Part shown: in pieces, positions 1-10,625 of the stretch
Layout of the letters: every line of letters starts with the position of its first letter
Numbering within the stretch: the first letter of the stretch is position 1
Assembly: GCF_032854445.1 (NCBI RefSeq)
Contig: NC_088297.1
Location: 2,151,403-2,215,402, forward strand
DNA length: 64,000 nucleotides
Source: Liolophura sinensis
Lineage: Eukaryota > Mollusca > Polyplacophora > Chitonida > Chitonidae
Direction of reading: 5' to 3'
Notes under the pieces: model-generated
Seen by the model: the letters and a program-made list of their open reading frames with translations, nothing else
What the model was told of the DNA's origin: nothing
The model's database searches: none
Made by a program: the position numbers and the translations under genes

Positions 1-899
1 GCCTTAAAGGACACATGTGACGGACGTGTTGACGTCATGTTTAACTTAATTCCCTTTCCATGGAATGAAGAACGTGTAGAATAATGGAAAACACACAGAT
101 AAAAACATTGAATGCATGTTTAAATATAGTTAAATATCCCAATCATGAAAATATCATGAACAGTTAGAATTAAACCCTGACTGAGGTAAATTGACAAGAG
201 GCTGTATTTCACGGGTTAAGTGTGGCCATTTGCCAGCTATCGCACTGTTTTCGCTGCTCTCTGATAGAGAGGTCTTACTCTCTGTGCTGTACGTCTTCAA
301 TTATATTCTATTCCGGCATAATGAAAGGCCATCGGTTGCAGTCAAAGCATAACTGAGATACATATTTATTTATCGACCACTGATATTCTAGCATGATACA
401 CGATTTGAATACCGATTTCACTCATTCGCCAGGAACATGCTTTGCGTCTTTCCTACATCCCTTTGTATGATTCCGCCCTAGTTTCGTATATCACATGTAT
501 GTGCTTTTGTAGTTCTTTAGTAATTTGTGTTTAACGTCGTTTTTGGAATTGGCGTTGCGATTATTGACCCGAAACGCCTTCATTGGTTGACGGCTGATAT
601 ACGAATGCCTGTTTCGACGCATGGATTCTATGTCTTTATTATGTATGTTTGATAGTGAATCATCAAACTGTTCTACGGGAATAATGGAATATACCCATGT
701 TCAGATCTGAGACCTGAATTGTCAGATTTGATCATGAAAAGTCATGAGTGTTTATTTTGAAATAGCAGCGGTAAGCTTGTAGAAACATACCCGGACCGTG
801 ATAAAGCACCTTCGTACGGACTCCTGATTATTTGTAATAGGAGAGCGTTTTTCTTTTCCGCCATGTCCACAGCTAACTCTCGGTATTTCTCGTTGCCAG
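1..899. other. Non-coding flank/intron upstream of first terminal exon
   Basis: No coding exon is recognisable here. It should be the intron (or part of it) leading to the acceptor at 899. It contains two pieces of dispersed repeats: about 158-320, which recurs near 19158 and 34196, and about 399-500, which recurs near 23712. No BTB or other N-terminal exon was seen on either strand. Confidence 0.55.
158..320 (+). repeat. Dispersed repeat family D, copy 1
   Basis: The segment beginning GAACAGTTAGAAT and containing AATTGACAAGAGGC is shared with about 19158-19300 and 34196-34335. The copies are diverged. No ends or target-site duplications could be defined. Confidence 0.6.
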
Positions 900-1441
900 T
901 GTCGAGTGTGGAACCTATCAAGGGAAGAGCCGAGAGTTGCGTGGACTACAATGTTGTGCTAGTGCATTCTTCTCCAGGGGACCATGCGCGGAGGAAGTCT
1001 CGGATTGTCAGCGCGGACAGGCTTCCCAAGCAGACCCTCAGTAATATGCTGTCCGGAGCAGGGACGTTTGAGAGATGGTTGTGGAACCAGCCGGGCACTG
1101 AACGTCAAAATATTGTGGATATGTCCCCTGACCAGCTGGATCAGTACCTCGCGGACTTTTTCACTACCGTCACCAGAACCCCAGGACTTGACTACAAGGT
1201 CGAGTCTTTCCAGGCCCTCAAGGTCAATATAGACCGGTACTTCAAGGAGGCCCACTATCCGGAGTCCCTGAAGACTTCACCGCTGTTCGCGCGAAGTCGA
1301 GCGGCATACTCGCGCCGCAGACGGCATCTTGCACTCAGTCAGTCAAACCAGGCTGCTCTACACTACTCTGTCAGCATGCCGCCAGGACTAGGACAGGTTA
1401 ACGTTTTACTAGGGCCACAAGGAACTGACAATCTGAATTGA
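900..1441 (+). CDS. Terminal exon 1: core-binding (recombinase SAM-like) domain
   Basis: The acceptor TTTCTCGTTGCCAG ends at 899 and resembles the TTCCATTGACAG acceptors of later copies; phase is 1. It encodes 179 residues to the stop at 1439-1441. The family domain spans roughly residues 43-145: LPKQTLSNMLSGAGTFERWLW, then a linker, SPDQLDQYLADFFTTV, and NIDRYFKEAHYPESLKTSP. This copy is one of the two most diverged (with the one at 24688) and has an extra C-terminal tail of about 35 residues. No catalytic tyrosine-recombinase residues (R..HxxR..Y) follow, so it can only be a DNA-binding or dimerisation module, not an integrase. A second acceptor at 871-872 is possible. Function is inferred from fold resemblance only. 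Confidence 0.7.
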
Positions 1442-2389
1442 AGTTAGGTGTTGTAATAATGTGTGGCGGTTCGTGGTGAAGCGCTCATGGACGTTCTGGA
1501 TTAAAGTCAGATGGTTGCGGAGCCCCAAGGGAGTTTGAATGGGTGAATGTGTGAAAGGGTTATACAGAGGAACAAGGACGCACAACTCACACGGACAGCA
1601 ACGTGAATAGCTCAGTTTGCTGGATCTACAATTAGAGGTAGCCATATGCATCTGGCATAGAGGCTCTGTTAAACAAGGAAAGACAAAACTAGACCGAAAT
1701 GTCCATATGTATCGAATAAGTAGCCAGTACAAAGTTTAGAAAGGATACGTTTTTATTGATTTTTTTTTTTTGATTTATTTATTTTTTTGATGGCTGTCGT
1801 CTGACTGAAAAATTGACGTTATACATACATATACATATTTTTGTGAGGGTGTATAACGGAACTAACGCAGTCCAAAGTGTACAGTGTAAAAGCGCACTCT
1901 GCGAAGATCGAAAGGCAGCCATCTTATCAATTTTAACCAATTAGCTGCGAGTTATTTCTATAACGCCAGGACGCATCTGTTTTCACTTACGTCGCCTGAA
2001 CTCGGCTTTGCCTTTCGCAAAAAGATGAGATTGCCGTGACATGATGTTCGGGATGGCTATGGTCCTGTAGGAGTTCCTGATTAAAGCCCAGTTGATAGTT
2101 ATTAAGCGAGTCAGGGAAAGGGCCTTTTAAGTCTATTGACATCCCTCTTCCTAAATTCCTCAGGTTATATTAAATGCATTTGCTGTCTTTTCTATCACTC
2201 AATAAGGACTGTTCACGCCTACATAACATTGATCAGCGCCTTTGTGTCAGACGCCGGGATCCGTGTATTAAGAAAAGACTTACAGAATTGAGAGTAAAAG
2301 CAGAGTAAATAACACTCCTCATAGCACAGTAAAGTGCAAAAATGAATGTAGTGATGTTATTTGTAACCTATTAGACGTCACTGGTCCAA

Positions 2390-2615
2390 AGCCTTGCGGC
2401 GCAAGGACCGACGAGTCTCCCACCAATGCGGTCACTGTGAGTTCAAGTCCGGCTTATGCTGGCCTCCTCCCGCCGGACGTGTGAAAGTCTACCAGCTGCC
2501 AGCTGTGGTCGTGGATTTCTTCGGGGCTCTGATCAGTTTCTTCCCACCATGACGCTGGCCGCAGTCGTATAAATGAAATATTGTTGAATACGGCGTAAAA
2601 CACCAGTCAAATAAA
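2390..2615 (+). repeat. tRNA-derived SINE, sense copy
   Basis: The tRNA-like promoter part (GTGAGTTCAAGTCC, a B-box-like match) is near 2438. The body ends GGCGTAAAACACC and then CAAATAAATA. The 5' head is diverged. The tail carries an AATAAA. Confidence 0.85.
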
Positions 2616-2918
2616 TACAACTCATGAATTAAGTAATGTTCACCTTCTCTGCGCTAAACTATTTGCTCCGTAGATAAATGAGAGCATTTAAACTTGTGAA
2701 TCTAAGTGAGCTGCTATGACATAAATGTAACGTGTGATGTGAATAGGCGGGTCTTCAGAATCTATCTCCAGTAATGTTTAGTTATTTTTGTCATCTCTGT
2801 ATCTTTGGGGCGCCTCCGAACATGTTTGGTTACTTTGTTCCACTTTCATACTTTAATAGACTTCACTTCATTTATCTCGTACATATAATTATTGTGTCTC
2901 ATTATGAGTGAACAGTAC

Positions 2919-3158
2919 ATTTATTTGATTTATTTATTTATTTATTTATTTGATTGGTGTTTTACGCCGTATTCAAAAATATTTCACTTATACCATGGCG
3001 GGCAGCATTTTCGTGAGAGGAAACCGGGCAGAGCCCGAGGGAAACCGCAGGTTGCTCTCAGACCTACCCACGTACGGCCGGAGAGGAAGCAAGCATGAAG
3101 TCACAGCGACCACATAGGTGATAGGCTCCTGGACCAATACGCTGCGCTAGCGCACTAC
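2919..3158 (-). repeat. tRNA-derived SINE, antisense copy
   Basis: It begins with a (TTTA)n tract and TGATTGGTGTTTTACGCC, and ends in the inverted tRNA-like head (GCTGCGCTAGCGCACTA). Some internal deletions are present. Confidence 0.9.
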
Positions 3159-3174
3159 AGTACAGTTCATTTAG

Positions 3175-3452
3175 CGTCACTGGAAACCCTCATCTCCGTT
3201 GGTTCTACATGGCAATACACATTAACTCCTAATGCTTAGAGCGCCCGATACGAAGATGAAAACGTGTACCAAAGATTTTAAAATGGTACTTCTTCCTGCC
3301 TCGAGTGCCCCTCAGCAGTGAGAGGTAAGAGCAAGGAAACAGGAATGGTTGACCCAGTATCAGTATAACTTGACCGGGTTGGGTATCATGTTTGACGTCT
3401 TGGGCATGATATATCATTGCATGGCGGCAGCACTTCGGCCCTGTCACTCAGA
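3175..3452. repeat. Dispersed repeat family B, copy 1
   Basis: Hallmarks are CAGTATAACTTGACCGGGT and GGGCATGATATATCATTGC. Related copies lie near 6300, 9115, 20180 and 30190. A tRNA-like segment in the 9115 copy suggests a SINE, but ends were not resolved. Confidence 0.7.
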
Positions 3453-3534
3453 TTAATCAGGAATGGCTTTGCACAATCGGCGCAAGCTGCGCCTTTTATG
3501 CTGATGAAGTTTGTTAGGTACCTGTAGAAAACCA

Positions 3535-3795
3535 ATGTGGATTATAGTGCACCCTGGTTTCCTCCACTCGCGAGCATAACCACAGGCCTTCGTATCCAAA
3601 CAATAAGCCCAGTTGGTTAAGTTCTTGTAGAATAGCGACGAGTTACACTGGTCCCTCTGGTTTTCTCCACTCGTGAGAATAACCGCAGGCCTTCGTATCT
3701 ACCCAGCAAGCCAGGTTGGTTAGGTACCTGTAGAAGAGCGATGTGTCACCGGTCCGTCTGGTTTCCTTCCTCCGCGAGTATAACATTCTTTGCGG
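3535..3795. repeat. Minisatellite, about 100-bp units (3 copies)
   Basis: The unit contains TTTCCTCCACTCG, GCATAACCACAGGCCTTCG and a variant of TTGGTTAGGTACCTGTAGAA. Three imperfect units. The same array, longer, recurs at 6690-7085, so it was copied with the neighbouring exon. Confidence 0.75.
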
Positions 3796-4244
3796 CAGGG
3801 AAGCATATGTATTCATGAATGGGATGTTCCACACCAGTTAAATATTATCACTCGCTTGTGTGTTTCTGAGATTATTGACTCGGACGAATGTTTCAATTTT
3901 CTGTTTTACGGCCCTTGATTTCTGTGCTCAGTTTACTTTCAGAAACGTTTTTAGATTTGCTCTCAACGTTCTTTTGACATTGGTAATTAGATTTGTCCTC
4001 ATTGATGCCTTGGACGTTTTTACCCGAGAGGTAACTGGCGTCATGCATTACGATGCTGCGCACAATCTGTACCAAAATACACCGTCGTTTTGGCTAATAA
4101 TTTTATAGTTTTACTCATTGTATCAATATAATAATGATTAATACACTATTTTAAAATCAAGCAAGGTGTTTTACGTGCACATCATTTATGCCCATTTGTC
4201 GAAGAACGGATCATTTAGGATTTTGCTGGATTTTCCATTGACAG

Positions 4245-4684
4245 TATCAGGGATGACTGCCAGCCCAGGACCAGGGAGTTGGACCTTTGCTGAGCCGTTT
4301 TCCCCACAGCCAGAAACTAAAGCCGTGAGAGAGAGTAGAAAACTAAAGATCCGTAACCTGGCCAGTCTTCCCAAATCGGTGGTTGTCAACCTAGCGGTAT
4401 GCGCTGGAATCTTCGAACGTTGGCTATGGTCTACACTCGATTTCGCCTCGCAACCTGCCGTGGAGTCTTTAGATCCGGACACTCTGAACTCGTACCTTGT
4501 GGAATTTTTCAAGTCTATCAAGCAGCCTGATGGGATGGAGTACAAACGACGCTCCCTTAGAAACCTGAGGAATAATCTGGATCGATACTTGCGCGAGGTC
4601 GGTTACAAACACTCTATTGTCGCATCGCCAATGTTCCTCAGCAGTCAGCTGGTGTATAGAGAACGATTGAAAACTCTTTTGTGA
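4245..4684 (+). CDS. Terminal exon 2: core-binding (recombinase SAM-like) domain
   Basis: The acceptor GGATTTTCCATTGACAG ends at 4244, phase 1. It encodes 145 residues to the stop at 4682-4684. After a variable linker of about 30 residues comes the domain: LPKSVVVNLAVCAGIFERW, LDPDTLNSYLVEFFKSI, and LDRYLREVGYKHSIVASP. It is closest to the copies at 7550, 10147 and 13228. The sequence after the stop (GCACACCTTCAGAG) is also conserved after the stops of copies 4 and 5, which supports a common ancestral 3' UTR. The frame is intact, with largely synonymous differences from its siblings, so it is probably used. No catalytic recombinase domain follows. Confidence 0.8.
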
Positions 4685-6299
4685 TGCACACCTTCAGAGA
4701 TTTTGTGTTTGACGTATAGGGTTTTGACACTCGTCAAAGTCATAAGCCAATTGATGTTTCGGATCATTACTGTATCATACAGTATTACGGTATTATTCCC
4801 GTGTGTAGAGTGCTAGAAATCTATCTGCTAAATTCAGAATCAAATGGACATTGATGCCCGTCTCATATGTTGGGAAATAGACGCGAACAACGTGCAGTAA
4901 TTATTTGATTGTGTCTGCCAGCCCCTTCTTAGATCATATGCACTCAGGCTTCAGAACACGCCCGCTTCTAAGCCTATGTAAATATGTAATTTTTCTCTGA
5001 GGGAGCAACTTTCTGTTGAACAGTCACCGACTATAACATCGAAATTTATGTATTAGTCGGCATTTAGTGACCATAACGGGATTCTCGGGATTCGACACTG
5101 CATGAAACAAGGATCAGTGGTATCGGGTTACGCAACATACACCAAGACGAATGTGTTAAAATCTGTCCCCCCAAAAGTGAAGAAAATCATGTAAAAACGG
5201 CAGAGACCGTTGACATAAATACCCCATAGGTGTGTATGTCTGACGTCGTGTCTTATTGTTGCGTGTCGTGTTTAATGTACATGTTTTATGACATCATACC
5301 GCTGAGCTCAGGTAACGTCATGTTTCTTTTTCCAAGTCACATGAATGTGCCCTCTGGCGTTTGGGTATAAAATTCCACAAATGTAAAAAAAACAAACAAA
5401 AAAACTGCGAATTAATATTTTTATCACTGTGGTAAACTCCTATAGTTCGATGTTTTGCATAATTCGTGAAAGCAAATCTAACAAGTAACATACTCGAACG
5501 GTTTGATTTGTAGGAAAAAATATGCATGATATATTATTCTGGGAGGTAAACGTACCTACCGGTGTGTTGCGTGACCCTCTATGCTGTTTGAAAGGTCATG
5601 TCTATTTAATATGTATATTTGCACACGGCTAGCAGTTAAATGCAGGGTAGTATAAGCATCAGTGTATCCCTTGTCAGTGTGTATTTGTTTTTGTTTTTTT
5701 TCGAACCAAATGGGTGTACATTCGGATACGATTTCCTTCACACATCATTATAAAACAGCAATAAACACTGCCATGAACGGTGATCGATGTGCTTTTGTTG
5801 AAACGAACAGGCAACAGAAAGTTTCTGTGCTATCAGGAAATACCGGTGATAGCAAAAGAGGCCGAAGAGCCGATCGATGTAGTTAAGGTTTTTATTTCCT
5901 CACTAATTTTTATCGACCTTTTTTTGCCTTAAAATGGCAAAACGATCACTCTTAACACGTCGATGTGCATGGAGTTATTTTTTTGCGCTAGCTTTTCTAC
6001 GTGTAGTGGTAAATCCTTTTTTTTCTGTACACCGCATATTTCTCACTACAGCCAAATCCCGTGTTGTTTTGAACTCCTGTCACTAAATGAGTCAATAACT
6101 AAGGTTGAAGCTGATTGGACAATGGACAATATTTATGATGGAAAGCTTCATGGCTTTGAAGAGTTAATGTGGCTCAGTAAATCATGTCGAACATCGCTAA
6201 CTTGATTAATCGAAGATGAATTATTGTATGTATGCCATCATCAGTGAGCAGTATTCAGTTAACCAAGTTGTCATCTTGTATTGATTATCAACTGGCATC

Positions 6300-6602
6300 T
6301 CAGCGTCTCTGAAAACCGTCATCTCCATTCGTTATACTTGACAACACATTCCTCTCTTATACGTATTAACGCCTAGTCATTAGAGGTTTCGGCACGAAAT
6401 CGGGATACGCGGGGTCAAACCCGCGATGGGTCATAACAAAAGCTTTAAAATGATACTTGTTGCGGCCTTGCTTGTCCCTTAGCAGTGAGAGGTTAGGGTA
6501 ATGAAACATGACTGGCTGATCCGGTGTCAGTATAATGTTACCGGGTGGGATATCATGTCTGACGCCTTCGGCATGATAGCTCATTGCGTTGCGGCAGCAT
6601 TT
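6300..6602. repeat. Dispersed repeat family B, copy 2
   Basis: Contains CGGTGTCAGTATAATG and TTCGGCATGATAGCTCATTGC. It lies at the same relative position to exon 3 as copy 1 does to exon 2. Confidence 0.7.
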
Positions 6603-6689
6603 CATTCACTTAGTTGAGTCAAGAATTACTTTCTGGAATCGGCCCGAGCTGTGCTTTTTATAGTGATAACTCTAGTTACACGTCTTATG

Positions 6690-7085
6690 GCGATGGGTTC
6701 CACCGGTCTCTCCGGTTTCCTCTGGTCAATCTGGTTTCCTCCACTCGTGAGCATAAACACAGCCTTTCGTATCAGTCCAAATAGCCCGGTTGGTGGTTAG
6801 GTAACTGTAAAATAGCGATGGGTTACACCGGAACCTCTGGTTTCCTCCACACGTGAGCATAACCACAGGCCTTCGCATCCATCCAGCTAGCCGCGTTTTT
6901 TAGTTACCCGTGGAATACAGATGAGTTACATCGGGTCCTTTGGTTTCCTCCACTCGTGAGCATAACCACGGGCCTTCGTATCCACCCAACACGCTCGATT
7001 GGTTAGTTACCTGTAGAATAGCGGTAGTCACATGTACACCGGTCCGTCTGGTTTCCTTCATCCGTGAGCATAAAATTGTTTGTGG
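6690..7085. repeat. Minisatellite, about 100-bp units (4-5 copies)
   Basis: Same unit as 3535-3795: TTTCCTCCACTCGTGAGC and CACAGGCCTTCGTATCC variants. It differs from the first array in copy number. Confidence 0.75.
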
Positions 7086-7549
7086 CAGGGAAGCATAGGA
7101 AGTCATAAATGGGATGCTCCACACCAGTTAAACAAATATTATCAGTGTGTTTCTGACATCGTTGGACATTCAGTTTTCTATATTGGGGCACTTAATTTGT
7201 GTGCTTAATTTACATTCAGAATTCTTTGTAGATTTGTTCTCAGCGTTCTTGGACATAGCTAAGCAGATTTGTGCTAATTGATGTCTGGGAAATGTTTACC
7301 CCAGAGGTAATTAATTCACTGGTTCATCTTTCATTGATCACTCGTACAAGAAACCGGCGTCATGTATATGGATGTCGGTCAGGATCTGTACCAAAACATA
7401 CCGCCTCTTTGCCTAACAACTGGACACTTTTGTTGCATATAATCAATGGTGTATATTAGAATCAAGATAGGTGTTTTAAGTGCCCATAATTTATGCACAT
7501 TTGTCGTCGGAGGGATCATTCATGATTTTCATGAATTTTCCATTAACAG

Positions 7550-7994
7550 TATCAGAGATGTCTTCCAACCCAAGGCCGAGAGGTTGGACCATTGGTGAGC
7601 CGATTTTCTCACAACTAGAAACTAAGGCAGTGAGAGAGAATAGAAAACATAAGCTCCGTAACGTGACCAGTTTTCCCAAGTCGGTGGTTGTCAACCTGAC
7701 GGTATCCGCTGGAGTCGTTGAACGCTGGCTGTGGTCTACACTCGATTTCGCCTCGCAGCTTGCTGTGGAGACTTTAGATCCGGACACTCTTGAACTCGTG
7801 CGTTGTGGATTTCTTCAAGACCATCAAACAACCTGATGGGATGGAGTCGGTCTTTGAAAACCCTGAGGAATAACCTGAGTCGATACTTGAGGGGGGTCGG
7901 TTACAAGCACTCCATTGTCGCATCGCTGCTGTTCCGTAGCAGTCAGCTGGTGTACAGAGAACGACTGAAAACTCTCCCGCAGGGCTTGCCTTGA
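7550..7994 (+). pseudogene. Terminal exon 3: decayed core-binding exon (two frameshifts)
   Basis: The acceptor ATTTTCCATTAACAG ends at 7549, phase 1. The first ~80 residues match the family (FPKSVVVNLTVSAGVVERWLW). A one-base insertion near 7791 (CTCTTGAAC against CTCTGAAC in siblings) and an 8-base deletion near 7847 then break the frame. The original frame stops at 7836. The rest of the domain (LSRYLRGVGYKHSIVAS) continues in another frame to 7994. AATAAA occurs at 8094-8099. If spliced it would give a truncated product; most likely it is a dead member of the array. A sequencing error could explain the single base but not easily the 8-base gap as well. Confidence 0.8.
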
Positions 7995-8093
7995 AATAAG
8001 TTGAGAACGATCGTTCATGTTACAGGAAGGTTACACCATGACAATTTTCTCAGAACGATTATTCGCTGAAGACAAACGACAAATCTACAGAAA

Positions 8094-8099
8094 AATAAA
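8094..8099 (+). promoter_or_regulatory. Candidate poly(A) signal after exon 3
   Basis: AATAAA lies 100 bp past the end of the decayed exon; a second lies at 8373-8378. Position is suitable, but the motif is common in AT-rich DNA. Confidence 0.35.
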
Positions 8100-8469
8100 A
8101 TATTAAATACCATGATTGACTAAATCTGTGGAAGATTTGGGCTGTGCAATGTTTCGACAATTTATTTCCCGCTCTAGTTGCAATTGTCTTTGAAATCGAA
8201 AGTGTCGTAAATCAAAATCTCGATGATTGAGAACTCTGTCTTTAAAAGTTGATGCATCGCGCAACTGTCGTGATGTACTCCAACTGGACTCGTGAGGCAA
8301 AGAAAGGAAGATTGAAAACCACAGTATAAAATGAAGTTATCTACGTGTTTCGCGGACATTCATCTAGCAATAAATAAAACTTCCCGCTTTTCGAACCTTC
8401 CTCTGGGTCAAAGTCTTTTATGAAGTCCAAAACCGCTTTTTTTTGAAAACTAGAATACCATTGACGTGA

Positions 8470-8660
8470 TTCTCTTCTAGCGCATGGTCAAGTGCAGCTC
8501 CTGCTGGCTTCCTCTCCAATCGTACGTCAGAAGATCTGATGGCCGTGGGTTTCTCCTGGGCTCCGTCTGGTTTCCTTCCACCATAATGCTGGCCACCGCC
8601 ATATAAGTGAAATATTCTTGAGTACAGCGTAAAACACCAATCAAGTAAATAAATAAATCT
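8470..8660 (+). repeat. tRNA-derived SINE, 5'-truncated sense copy
   Basis: The body CATAATGCTGGCC and tail GCGTAAAACACCAATCAAG then AAATAAATAAA are clear. The tRNA head is mostly missing. Confidence 0.85.
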
Positions 8661-9114
8661 AACACATGGTCAGTCAACTAGTTTAACGTTAGCTTGTTTA
8701 CTGCCTTGCACTCGGGGTATATATGCTAGAAAATAACCGCGAACAACCTGCAATAATAATCTGTTTCTGCTAACCCCTTCGCACACTGTATACACCCAGG
8801 CTTCTAATACCCACACTTCTAAACATGTGCAGGTATGTAATTTTCCTCAGAGGAAGCACTTCTCTGCTGAGCAGTCATAGACTAAAACATGGAAATCCAT
8901 ATATTAAGCGACGTTTAGTAAATATATATTGTGAGTGAGTTAGAGAGGGAAAGAGTTTAGTAAACTTGCAGTCAAATCACTGTACGCAAGAACGCTTCCT
9001 TTCACATGTCAAATAGAAATAATTTAACCAAAGGAAGAAAGTTTGCTGCTATTTCAATTTTCACTTTGATACCGTTTTCAAGGCGATAAGGTAATTGTTC
9101 TGGCAATCCGTTGT

Positions 9115-9330
9115 GTCTGATGTTGAGTCGGGAGACCCGGGATCAAACCTGGGTCGGGTCATACCAAATACTTTTTTTAAAAAATTGTACTATCTGCTAC
9201 CTCGCTCGGCTCAGCACTGGGAGGTTAGAGCAGTTACACAGAACTGGCTGACCTAGTGTTAGTGTAATGGGTGGAGTTTCATGTCTGGTTAGGCGTAATA
9301 CTTCACTCGCACTGCCACAAGAAGACACAG
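9115..9330. repeat. Dispersed repeat family B, copy 3
   Basis: Contains GGGATCAAACCTGGGTCGG (tRNA-like) and then CTGGCTGACCTAGTGTTAG. Diverged from the other copies. Confidence 0.6.
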
Positions 9331-10146
9331 TATATATACGCACACATAATGACTCTTCGTCGTCATTTGGCTGAAACGTTGTTAAGTACAACTTTCTAGC
9401 TACATGTCCTCCCTTTTGGTTTCCAGGTTGACTGCCTGAACATTGATCTGGTTACTTAACGTAATATCCTGTCAGCAGATGATACCGTGCTTCACAGTGT
9501 GTGCATGGGGTAAAATATTGTCCTTCTGGCTGATAGTGTGGTGTCGTTACTCGTGTTGATGAATGGAGTTATTTGGGTTGGTGCGGGGTATTTTACTCAC
9601 ATGTGATTTATGCATTTTGATAGTAGCACGTTTTCTATCAGTCCATTCGCCATAATTATTCAAACAAAAGTAAACGTTGCGCTGTTTATTATCGTTTTCC
9701 TTCATTGCTGATGAACTTTCGTTGTTGTCTTTGGACAAAACTTTTCTTTTTGCTTGATTGTATCGTTCAAAGAATACTTCATGCAAGAAGAAAACGAACC
9801 TTTAAACCGTAACAATGATTGGTGCTGCCATCTATTTTTTGGCCTGTTCGTACACGTTGCGTGTCAGATTGTGATTTTATTCGAAAAATCTCATCGGAAT
9901 TTGCTTAGCTGATTATTAGAAATATAGCCAGTGTCGCGGTATTGCATGAATTGGGAATTGGAACCCGATGAGAAAAGTCAGCCAGTGTCAGAATACACAT
10001 CTAACGGAGTAGACTGTGCCAGACTAGACTGTGCTTATTTTTAATCATGATGAGGATGTCGAAGGAAATTCACTCGTTAATTCCCCGCAGCATTTGTGAG
10101 GACTCGTGCCCGATCAGTTATTGAGCTTTGGGTTTTCCTTTCACAG

Positions 10147-10625
10147 TATCAGCGAAGTCTCCAAGCCCATCACCCGGAAGTAGGACCATTGCGGTGATTG
10201 GTGAGCGAGATTATGTTTTATCGGCACCAGAGGGTGTTGCAGAGGTGTACAGAGGGACGAGAAGAGAAGCCGAAACTCGCAAACTTAAGCTCCGTAACGT
10301 GGCCAGTCTTCCCAAGTCCGTGGTGAACAACCTGGTAGTATGTGCTGGAGTCTTTGAACGTTGGCTATGGTGTAAACTCGGTTTCGCCTCACAACCTGCC
10401 GTGGAAACGTTAGATTCGGACACTCTGAACTCGTATCTTGTGGATTTCTTCAAGTCGATCAAGCAGCCGGACGGGATGGAGTACAAACGACGCTCCCTTA
10501 AGAACCTGAGAGGAAATCTGGACAGATATTTGCGAGAGGTCGGTTACGAACATTCCATCATATCCTCACCCCTGTTCCTCAACAGTCAACTGGTGTACAG
10601 AGAACGGTTGAAGACTCTCCTGTGA
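10147..10625 (+). CDS. Terminal exon 4: core-binding (recombinase SAM-like) domain
   Basis: The acceptor GGGTTTTCCTTTCACAG ends at 10146, phase 1, preceded by TTATTGAGCT, which is also found before exon 5. It encodes 158 residues to the stop at 10623-10625. A variable linker of about 50 residues, rich in charged residues, leads into LPKSVVNNLVVCAGVFERW, LDSDTLNSYLVDFFKSI and LDRYLREVGYEHSIISSP, ending VYRERLKTLL. It is very close to the copies at 4245 and 13228, with many third-position differences, which suggests purifying selection. The post-stop segment GCACGCCTTCAGAG is shared with exon 2. Confidence 0.8.

Larger units (their letters stand above)
1442..4244. other. Inter-exon region with SINEs, repeat B and minisatellite
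   Basis: No coding exon seen. It holds two SINE copies in opposite orientation (about 2390-2615 and 2919-3158), a copy of repeat family B (about 3175-3452) and a minisatellite (about 3535-3795). The part from about 3175 is duplicated upstream of the next exon. Confidence 0.6.
4685..7549. other. Inter-exon region
   Basis: No coding exon recognised. The first ~1.6 kb appears unique and AT-rich. From about 6300 it repeats the layout upstream of exon 2: repeat family B, then the minisatellite, then the exon. Confidence 0.55.
7995..10146. other. Inter-exon region
   Basis: No coding exon seen. It contains a SINE (about 8470-8660) and repeat family B copy 3 (about 9115-9330). The rest is AT-rich sequence without recognisable content. 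Confidence 0.55.

Noticed and set aside
1-899. Search for a BTB or other common N-terminal exon for the array
   Set aside because: Nothing resembling a BTB domain was seen on either strand here or elsewhere in the window; it is assumed to lie to the left.
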